From Pseudomonas berkeleyensis (GTDB lineage Bacteria; Pseudomonadota; Gammaproteobacteria; Pseudomonadales; Pseudomonadaceae), in the NCBI RefSeq assembly GCF_014109765.1, contig NZ_CP059139.1, positions 248,001 to 312,000 on the forward strand: a DNA stretch of 64,000 nucleotides, in the 5' to 3' direction. Position numbers and translations under genes: made by a program. Each line of letters opens with the position of its first letter. The stretch's first letter is position 1. The notes under the pieces are model-generated. The model had not been told where the DNA came from and did not search any database. It saw nothing but the letters and a program-made list of their open reading frames with translations. This document shows positions 57,886 through 64,000 of this stretch, piece after piece.

Positions 57886-60315
57886 ATGCGACACATCATC
57901 AGACAGACAGCCCTGAGCCTGGCCATCGCGGCCGGTGTGATGGGCATCAATGCCTACGCGCAGACCGACAGCCAGCAGCATGCCAGCGTGCTGTTCGATA
58001 TCGCCCCTGGCCCGCTCGGCCAGGTTCTGACGCGTTTTGCCGAGCAATCCGGCCTGCGCTTGATTGTCGCCAGCGACGTGCTGGCCGATCAGCAATCGCC
58101 GGGCCTGCACGGCAATTACGAGCTCGACCAGGGCCTGGCGCAGCTGCTGGACGACAAGGGCCTGCAGGGCCGCGTGAGTGGTGATGTGATTCTGATCGAG
58201 AAGGTCGCTGCGCAAGGGGATGCGCTCAACCTCAGCGCGATCACCATCCAGGGGCAGGGCATGGGATACACCACTGAACACACCGCTTCCTATGCCTCGC
58301 CCGTCGTCACCATCGGCAAGGGTGCCAAGAGCATCAAGGACATCCCGCAGTCGGTCAGTGTGGTCACTCAACAGCGCCTCGCAGACCAGAACCTGACAAC
58401 GATGAAGGATGTGCTGGACAACGCGCCGGGGGTAACTGTCGTGCCTATGTTCGGCACAGGCGATCAGTACTACTCACGCGGTTTTTTCATCGAGAACTTC
58501 CAGTACGACGGTGTGCCACTGGAGCGGCAGTCTTACGCGCGAGGCTCGAACCTCACGGCGCAGACGGCGATCTTCGATCGGGTGGAAATCCTCCGCGGTG
58601 CGCAAGGGTTGCTGGAGGGCGGTGGCAACCCGTCCGGCTCGGTCAACTTCGTGCGTAAACGACCGACCGCGGTCAACCAGGTCAAGCTGACGGCCCAGGC
58701 CGGTTCCTGGGATCACTACGGTACCCAGGCCGATATATCGGGCCCGCTGGATGAGCAGGGGCATCTGAGTGGTCGTTTGGTCATGGATTACGACACCCGC
58801 AATTCCTTCACCGACCATGTGGGTGACGATCGGCAAACCCTCTATGCCGCGCTCGACTTCGACCTGACGGACGCCACCCGTATCGGCGTTGGTTACAGCC
58901 GCGAGCGTGTCGACGCTAATATCGATGCCAACGGCCTGCCCAACTACAACGATGGCTCGATTCCACACTACAGTCGCTCTGCCTTCCTCGGCGGCAAGTG
59001 GGCCTACTGGGACAAGATCCAGGACACCTACTATTTCGACATCTCCCACCAGTTCAACGACGACTGGTCGCTGACCACCACTGTGGTCAACGTCCGGGAA
59101 AAGAGCGATTACCAGTACCTGCTGAGATCCGGCGTCAATAACCCCGACAACACCGGCCCGCTACGTGGCGATGCCTACGTCTTTGACTTCTTCTCCGAGC
59201 ACTGGGGCGGCGACATCTACCTCAACGGGCGCACTCAGCTCGCTGATCGCCAGTTGAATCTGACCATGGGGGCGAACTACACCGATCTGGACAGCAGCGA
59301 TACCTTCGGCTGGAAACGTAACCACGTGCCCAACTGGGACATATTCGGTAATCCGGTCGATGGCAACAAACCCTCCAAGGAGTCCATCCTGGCCGCCAAC
59401 CGCTTGGACGACGGTTTCGCGTCGATCCAGAAGGGCGCGTACGGTATGGGTCAGTATTACCTGACCGATTCGCTCTCGATCATCCTGGGTGCGCGGGTGT
59501 CGTCCTACCAGAAGGCTTACCGCTCGGATGGCGCCTGGGGGGCCTCGAAGTCGGTGGCTAAGGAGTCGGCGCAGGTCACGCCCTATGCCGGCATCATCTA
59601 CGATCTCGATCCGACCTGGAGTACTTACGCCAGCTACACCAAGATATTCCTGCCGCAATCGATGCGCAGTGCCACGGGCAGCATCATCGATCCGAAGACG
59701 GGCAATAGCGTAGAAGTAGGGTTGAAGGGTGTGTTCGACGAGGGGCGGCTGAATGCCACCTTTGCCATGTTTCGCATGGAGCAGGACAACATTCCGATCT
59801 GGGATGCCGACCTCGATCAGGATATCCAGGACGCCAATTGCGGCGGCACCTGTTACTACGCTGGCGGCACGGCCATCAGCCGGGGCTTCGAGGCAGAGCT
59901 CAATGGTGAGCTAGTCGACAACCTGCAGGTATACGCCTCTTACACCCTCAATCTGCTGCGCTTCCAGAAAGATGCTCCCAGCGTATCCGATGACGTTGGT
60001 GCCAGTGTCGAGGTACCTAAACATATGCTGCGGACCTGGCTGAACTACCGTTTGCCGGGTGAGTGGGAGCGGGTCTCGGTCGGTGGTGGTGTGAATGCGC
60101 AAAGCGGGTCTGCGGGCTACGGTTACAACGGTCGAGAGCAGGCTGGTTTCGCCATCTGGAATGCGCGCCTGGGTTATCGTTTCACCGACGAACTCTCTGG
60201 TGCGATGAACATCAACAACCTCTTCGACAAGCGCTACTACAAGTCGGTCGACTACGGTAACAACTACTTCGGTGATCCACGCAATGTGCTGTTCACCCTG
60301 ACCTATAGCTATTGA
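57886..60315 (+). CDS. TonB-dependent siderophore receptor with signalling domain
   Basis: 809 residues. Signal peptide to NAYA (residue 25); STN domain (about 35-105: GPLGQVLTRFAEQSGLRLIVAS); plug (SIKDIPQSVSVVTQQRLADQNLTTM); barrel ending in PRNVLFTLTYSY. Shares the linker ITIQGQGMG with the receptor at 53661 although the rest differs, so the two modules may have arisen by duplication. Confidence 0.92.
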   Translation: MRHIIRQTALSLAIAAGVMGINAYAQTDSQQHASVLFDIAPGPLGQVLTRFAEQSGLRLIVASDVLADQQSPGLHGNYELDQGLAQLLDDKGLQGRVSGDVILIEKVAAQGDALNLSAITIQGQGMGYTTEHTASYASPVVTIGKGAKSIKDIPQSVSVVTQQRLADQNLTTMKDVLDNAPGVTVVPMFGTGDQYYSRGFFIENFQYDGVPLERQSYARGSNLTAQTAIFDRVEILRGAQGLLEGGGNPSGSVNFVRKRPTAVNQVKLTAQAGSWDHYGTQADISGPLDEQGHLSGRLVMDYDTRNSFTDHVGDDRQTLYAALDFDLTDATRIGVGYSRERVDANIDANGLPNYNDGSIPHYSRSAFLGGKWAYWDKIQDTYYFDISHQFNDDWSLTTTVVNVREKSDYQYLLRSGVNNPDNTGPLRGDAYVFDFFSEHWGGDIYLNGRTQLADRQLNLTMGANYTDLDSSDTFGWKRNHVPNWDIFGNPVDGNKPSKESILAANRLDDGFASIQKGAYGMGQYYLTDSLSIILGARVSSYQKAYRSDGAWGASKSVAKESAQVTPYAGIIYDLDPTWSTYASYTKIFLPQSMRSATGSIIDPKTGNSVEVGLKGVFDEGRLNATFAMFRMEQDNIPIWDADLDQDIQDANCGGTCYYAGGTAISRGFEAELNGELVDNLQVYASYTLNLLRFQKDAPSVSDDVGASVEVPKHMLRTWLNYRLPGEWERVSVGGGVNAQSGSAGYGYNGREQAGFAIWNARLGYRFTDELSGAMNINNLFDKRYYKSVDYGNNYFGDPRNVLFTLTYSY

Positions 60316-60322
60316 GCCACCC

Positions 60323-60350
60323 GGTGGAAAACGCTTCGCGGTTTTCCACC
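60323..60350. terminator. Terminator-like stem-loop after the second receptor
   Basis: GGTGGAAAAC pairs with GTTTTCCACC around GCTTCGCG. A second small hairpin GCCCGC/GCGGGC lies at 60383-60398. They separate the receptor from the minus-strand Lrp gene. Confidence 0.65.
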
Positions 60351-60429
60351 TACGGTGAGTTGCCGTCTAACGACCATACAGCGCCCGCATTCGCGGGCGT
60401 TCTGCCTTCAACCTGCCGCTTGTCGCTGC

Positions 60430-60918
60430 TTACTCCGGCACCGGCAGCGCCAAACTCTCCTTCACCTCTTCCATGACGATGTAGCTCTTCGACTCGCGCA
60501 CGTGCGGCAGCTTGAGCAGGATATCGCCAAGCAGTTTGCGGTAGCTGGCCATCTCGTTGATGCGCGCCTTCACCAGGTAGTCGAAGTCACCGGATACCAG
60601 GTGGCACTCCAGCACGTGCGGCAGTTTGAGCACGGCGCGGCGGAATTCCTCGAAGGTGTCGCCGGACTTGTAGTCCAGGCTGATCTCGACGAACACCAGC
60701 AGGTTGGCCTTGAGGTTCTGCGGGTTGAGGCGGGCGTGGTAGCCCATGATGATGCCTTCGCGCTCCAGGCGGCGTACGCGCTCGGTGCACGGCGTGGTCG
60801 ACAGGCCCACCCGCTCGCCCAGTTCGGTGAAGCTGATGCGCCCATCCTCCTGCAGGATACGGAGGATGTTGCGGTCGATCTTGTCCAGTTCACGACGGCT
60901 TTGATGCTGGGTTCTCAT
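60430..60918 (-). CDS. Lrp/AsnC family regulator of D-alanine catabolism
   Basis: 162 residues with helix-turn-helix (about 10-60: LDKIDRNILRILQEDGRISFTELGERVG read in parts) and the RAM effector domain. ATG 60918 selected because the frame upstream has no ribosome site and the length then matches Lrp. Divergent from dadA, so probably its amino-acid-responsive regulator (DadR-like). Confidence 0.9.
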   Translation of the reverse strand: MRTQHQSRRELDKIDRNILRILQEDGRISFTELGERVGLSTTPCTERVRRLEREGIIMGYHARLNPQNLKANLLVFVEISLDYKSGDTFEEFRRAVLKLPHVLECHLVSGDFDYLVKARINEMASYRKLLGDILLKLPHVRESKSYIVMEEVKESLALPVPE

Positions 60919-60962
60919 GGGGAATCCGCCTCTGTAAAACGGCTTTTTGCCAAGAATTCTCG

Positions 60963-60984
60963 CCAAATATAGCTGTGTATATGG
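60963..60984. promoter_or_regulatory. Dyad between lrp-type gene and dadA
   Basis: CCAAATATA (60963-60971) and TGTATATGG (60976-60984) form an imperfect inverted repeat in an AT-rich spacer between divergent starts, plausible as an Lrp binding site. Confidence 0.4.
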
Positions 60985-61074
60985 TGAAAAGCACTGCGTT
61001 GCTCTTCCTATACTGCGGCCATCGACAACAATGGCCTGTAACGCACGTGCCTTGGGCGCGGCGGGGAGAAAAAC

Positions 61075-62373
61075 ATGCGTGTTCTGGTTCTCGGCAGCGG
61101 TGTGATTGGTACCGCCAGTGCTTACTACCTCGCCCGTCAGGGTTTCGAGGTGGTGGTTGTCGACCGCCAGGACGGCCCGGCGCTGGAAACCAGCTTCGCC
61201 AACGCCGGCCAGGTTTCTCCCGGCTACGCTTCTCCCTGGGCAGCTCCGGGCGTACCGCTGAAAGCCATCAAGTGGTTGCTGCAAAAACACGCGCCGCTGG
61301 CGATCAAGGCCACTGGTGACGTCGACCAGTACCTGTGGATGGCGCAGATGCTGCGCAACTGCACTGCCAGCCGCTATGCGATCAACAAGGAGCGCATGGT
61401 GCGTCTGTCCGAGTACAGCCGCGACTGCCTCGACGAGCTGCGGGCCGAGACCGGCATCGCCTATGAAGGTCGCCAACTCGGCACCACTCAACTGTTCCGC
61501 ACCCAGGCCCAGGTCGATGCAGCCGCCAAGGACATCGCCGTACTGGAAGCCTCCGGTGTGCCGTTCGAACTGCTCGACCGCGACGGCATCGCCCGCGTCG
61601 AACCGGCCCTAGCTGGCGTCAAGCACAAGCTGGCCGGCGCCCTGCGCCTGCCCAACGATCAGACCGGCGACTGCCAGATGTTCACCACCAAGCTGGCGGA
61701 CATGGCCAAGGCGCTCGGCGTCGAGTTCCGCTTCGGCCAGAACATCCAACGGCTGGACGCTGTCGGTGATCGCATCAATGGCGTGTGGATCGACGGCAAG
61801 CTCGAAACGGCTGATCGCTACGTGCTCGCCCTCGGCAGTTACAGCCCGCAACTGCTCAAGCCGCTGGGCATCCGTGCTCCGGTTTACCCGCTCAAGGGCT
61901 ACTCGCTGACCGTGCCGATCACCAATCCGGAGATGGCACCGACCTCGACCATTCTCGACGAGACCTACAAGGTCGCCATCACCCGTTTCGACGGTCGCAT
62001 CCGCGTTGGCGGCATGGCCGAGATCGCCGGTTTCGACCTGTCGCTCAACCCGCGTCGCCGCGAAACCCTGGAGATGATCACCTCCGACCTCTACCCGGAA
62101 GGCGGCGACCTGCAGCGTGCCGATTTCTGGACGGGGCTGCGTCCGGCCACGCCCGACGGTACTCCCATCGTTGGCGCCACCGCCTACCGCAATCTGTTCC
62201 TCAATACCGGTCACGGCACCTTGGGTTGGACCATGGCTTGCGGCTCCGGTCGTCTGCTCGCCGACCTGATGGCCAACAAGCGTCCGCAGATCAGCGCCGA
62301 TGGTCTGGATATCTCGCGTTACTCGCGCAAGGCGCGTGAAGTGCACAGCGCACCGCAGCCGCTGCGCACCTGA
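61075..62373 (+). CDS. dadA: D-amino acid dehydrogenase small subunit
   Basis: 432 residues. N-terminal FAD motif [21 protein letters not shown]. Further family blocks: [20 protein letters not shown] and ending with [16 protein letters not shown]. It oxidises D-alanine to pyruvate at the inner membrane. GGGGAG precedes ATG 61075. Followed by RidA and alanine racemase, the usual Pseudomonas order. Confidence 0.95.
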   Translation: MRVLVLGSGVIGTASAYYLARQGFEVVVVDRQDGPALETSFANAGQVSPGYASPWAAPGVPLKAIKWLLQKHAPLAIKATGDVDQYLWMAQMLRNCTASRYAINKERMVRLSEYSRDCLDELRAETGIAYEGRQLGTTQLFRTQAQVDAAAKDIAVLEASGVPFELLDRDGIARVEPALAGVKHKLAGALRLPNDQTGDCQMFTTKLADMAKALGVEFRFGQNIQRLDAVGDRINGVWIDGKLETADRYVLALGSYSPQLLKPLGIRAPVYPLKGYSLTVPITNPEMAPTSTILDETYKVAITRFDGRIRVGGMAEIAGFDLSLNPRRRETLEMITSDLYPEGGDLQRADFWTGLRPATPDGTPIVGATAYRNLFLNTGHGTLGWTMACGSGRLLADLMANKRPQISADGLDISRYSRKAREVHSAPQPLRT

Positions 62374-62412
62374 TAGCCTTCGCGCTTTCGCAATCCAAGG
62401 AGCTTTACCCCT

Positions 62413-62760
62413 ATGTCGATCCAGCGCCTGCATGTGGCCAAACGCTACAGCGAAGTGGTGATCCACAACGGCACGATTTACCTCGCCGGCCAGTTGGCCG
62501 ACGACTTCGACGGTGACATCCGCGAGCAGACCCGCCAGACCCTGGCCAACATCGACAAGATGCTGGCCGAGGGGGGCAGCGACAAGAGCAAGATCCTGTC
62601 GCTGACCATCTTCCTCAAGGATATGGCGGACTATGACGGCCTCAATGCCGAGTACGACGCCTGGGTCGCCGACGGCAACGCGCCAGCCCGCGCCTGCGTC
62701 GAGGCGAAGATGTACAAGCCCGAAGTGCTGGTGGAAATGTGCGTGGTGGCTGCCGTTTGA
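62413..62760 (+). CDS. RidA family enamine/imine deaminase
   Basis: 115 residues. YjgF/RidA fold with DKSKILSLTIFLKDM and a conserved ARACVEAKM with the arginine of the active site. It clears reactive imines formed by dehydrogenases such as DadA. AAGGAG precedes the ATG; 39 bases after dadA. Confidence 0.9.
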   Translation: MSIQRLHVAKRYSEVVIHNGTIYLAGQLADDFDGDIREQTRQTLANIDKMLAEGGSDKSKILSLTIFLKDMADYDGLNAEYDAWVADGNAPARACVEAKMYKPEVLVEMCVVAAV

Positions 62761-62804
62761 GGTGGCCATCGCCTACACGCAGATCTTTTTGTGTTGGCTT
62801 TTCA

Positions 62805-62830
62805 CCCGGCTCCCCCGCCGGGTTTTTTTT
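62805..62830 (+). terminator. Rho-independent terminator after RidA gene
   Basis: CCCGGC-TCCCCC-GCCGGG followed by eight T. Confidence 0.9.
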
Positions 62831-62850
62831 GAATGACGACGTGTCTGCAT

Positions 62851-62872
62851 GTAGCCCGGATGCAATCCGGGA
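62851..62872. repeat. REP-like repeat GTAGCCCGGATGCAATCCGGGA
   Basis: Same unit as at 16542-16563 and, inverted, at 8298-8319. Confidence 0.8.
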
Positions 62873-62923
62873 ACTGCCAATGAAAAACTGTCGCCTCAGT
62901 GAATGATTGAGAGATAACGAACC

Positions 62924-63997
62924 ATGCGTCCCGCCCGTGCCCTGATCGATCTCGATGCCCTGCGTCATAACTACCGTCTGGCCCGCGAACTGAGCGGTGC
63001 CCGCGCGCTCGCCGTGGTCAAGGCCGACGCATACGGGCATGGCTCGGTGCGCTGCGCGCAGGCACTCGAAGCTGAGGCCGACGGTTTCGCCGTGGCCTGC
63101 ATCGAAGAGGCGCTGGTATTGCGCGAGGCGGGGATTCGCGCACCGATCCTGTTGCTCGAAGGCTTCTTCGAGGCCGACGAGCTGGCGCTGATCGATCAGC
63201 ATGACCTGTGGTGCGTCGCCCACTCGCAGTGGCAGATCGAGGCCATCGAACAGGCGCAACTGAGCAAGCCACTGACCGTCTGGCTCAAACTCGACAGCGG
63301 CATGCACCGCGTCGGTCTGCACCCGGCGGACTATCAGGCGGCCTATCGGCGTCTGCTGGCCAGCGGCAAGGTCAGCAAGATCGTGCTGATGAGCCATTTT
63401 GCCCGCGCCGACGAACCCGAGTGCGAACGCACGAGCGAGCAGCTGGCGGTGTTCCAGCAGGCGCGCGAAGGTCTCAGCGCCGAAGTCAGCCTGCGCAATT
63501 CGCCGGCCGTGCTTGGCTGGCCGCAGGTGCCGAGTGACTGGGTACGGCCCGGCATCATGCTGTACGGTGCCACCCCATTCGAAGGCGCCCAGCAGCAGGC
63601 GTCGCGCCTGCAGCCGGTGATGACCCTGGAGTCGAAGATCATCAGCGTGCGCGAGCTGCCGGCCGGCGAGCCGGTAGGTTATGGCGCGCGCTTCGTGTCC
63701 GAGCGGCCGACTCGTGTCGGTGTCGTCGCCATGGGCTATGCCGACGGCTATCCGCGTCACGCGCCGACTGGCACGCCAGTACTGGTGGACGGCCAACTCA
63801 CCCGGCTGATCGGCCGCGTGTCGATGGACATGCTAACCGTCGATCTGACCGACCTGCCGCAGGCCGGCCTTGGCAGCCGCGTCGAGCTTTGGGGCAAGCA
63901 GGTGCTGGCCAGTGACGTGGCTGCAGCTGCCGGCAGCATCCCCTACCAGATCTTCTGCAACCTGCGACGGGTGCCGCTGCACTATCTCGGCAACTGA
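62924..63997 (+). CDS. dadX: Alanine racemase, catabolic
   Basis: 357 residues, complete within the window. PLP lysine K33 in [11 protein letters not shown]; the second catalytic tyrosine region [10 protein letters not shown]-terminal MGYADGYPR and [11 protein letters not shown]. Makes D-alanine from L-alanine for DadA. Because a terminator lies before it, it may have its own promoter in 62831-62923. Confidence 0.93.
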   Translation: MRPARALIDLDALRHNYRLARELSGARALAVVKADAYGHGSVRCAQALEAEADGFAVACIEEALVLREAGIRAPILLLEGFFEADELALIDQHDLWCVAHSQWQIEAIEQAQLSKPLTVWLKLDSGMHRVGLHPADYQAAYRRLLASGKVSKIVLMSHFARADEPECERTSEQLAVFQQAREGLSAEVSLRNSPAVLGWPQVPSDWVRPGIMLYGATPFEGAQQQASRLQPVMTLESKIISVRELPAGEPVGYGARFVSERPTRVGVVAMGYADGYPRHAPTGTPVLVDGQLTRLIGRVSMDMLTVDLTDLPQAGLGSRVELWGKQVLASDVAAAAGSIPYQIFCNLRRVPLHYLGN

Positions 63998-64000
63998 GCC

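Overview
The window looks like a chromosomal stretch of a high-GC Pseudomonas of the mendocina/oleovorans type (inference from gene content: the lrp / dadA / RidA / dadX block, OprD-type porin, gabDT, a 497-residue KauB-type aldehyde dehydrogenase, FecI/FecR/TonB-receptor modules, and Pseudomonas-style short palindromic repeats). No phage, plasmid, transposase, rRNA or CRISPR array is visible. There is one tRNA, tRNA-Arg(CCG), on the minus strand at 38118-38194.

Region by region: (1) 0.1-8.1 kb is a mixed regulatory stretch with a thioesterase and zinc alcohol dehydrogenase pair, a MarR regulator, a glutathione transferase, an MCP, a stand-alone EAL phosphodiesterase, an AraC regulator and a GntR regulator with two winged-helix domains. 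(2) 8.4-16.4 kb is a sugar-acid type catabolic cluster: UxaA-like dehydratase, TRAP transporter (DctQ, DctM, DctP), beta-hydroxyacid dehydrogenase, FAH-family enzyme and FMN hydroxyacid dehydrogenase. A TTGCNCGCAA palindrome occurs both in front of the GntR gene and in the uxaA/dctQ divergent promoter region, which points to the regulator of this cluster. (3) 16.7-30.9 kb is a second acid-utilisation cluster: tctCBA tripartite transporter with an Ldh2-family dehydrogenase, two different FAH-superfamily enzymes, an iron alcohol dehydrogenase, a 2-oxoglutarate-semialdehyde-type dehydrogenase, an OprD porin, and three LysR regulators. The four regulatory gaps of this cluster share the sequence TCATTAGNCA or a one-base variant.

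(4) 31-38 kb holds a secreted alpha/beta hydrolase, a LuxR regulator built on two degenerate HD-GYP modules, a small lipoprotein pair, and a group of poorly understood genes around a WYL regulator (a 55-residue protein overlapping or abutting a 221-residue unknown, a Sel1-repeat protein, a 260-residue unknown). This is the least explained part of the window. (5) 38.5-51.4 kb is amine and GABA metabolism: gabD-gabT, a TetR-MFS pair with a clear palindromic operator, a cupin, a KauB-type aldehyde dehydrogenase, an MFS transporter, a MocR regulator, a DUF1127 protein, two LysE exporters and a gamma-glutamylputrescine-oxidase-like flavoenzyme. (6) 51.7-60.3 kb has a YkgJ protein and two consecutive sigma factor / anti-sigma / TonB-receptor cell-surface signalling modules. 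(7) 60.4-64 kb is the D-alanine catabolism block: Lrp regulator, divergent dadA, RidA, and alanine racemase.

Dispersed repeats are prominent. A family of about 140-bp inverted-repeat elements occurs at 2093, 8068 and 15051, with a diverged relative at 45421. Its central hairpin is kept by paired base changes. Shorter REP-like palindromes lie at about 8.25, 16.5, 23.3, 53.5 and 62.85 kb.
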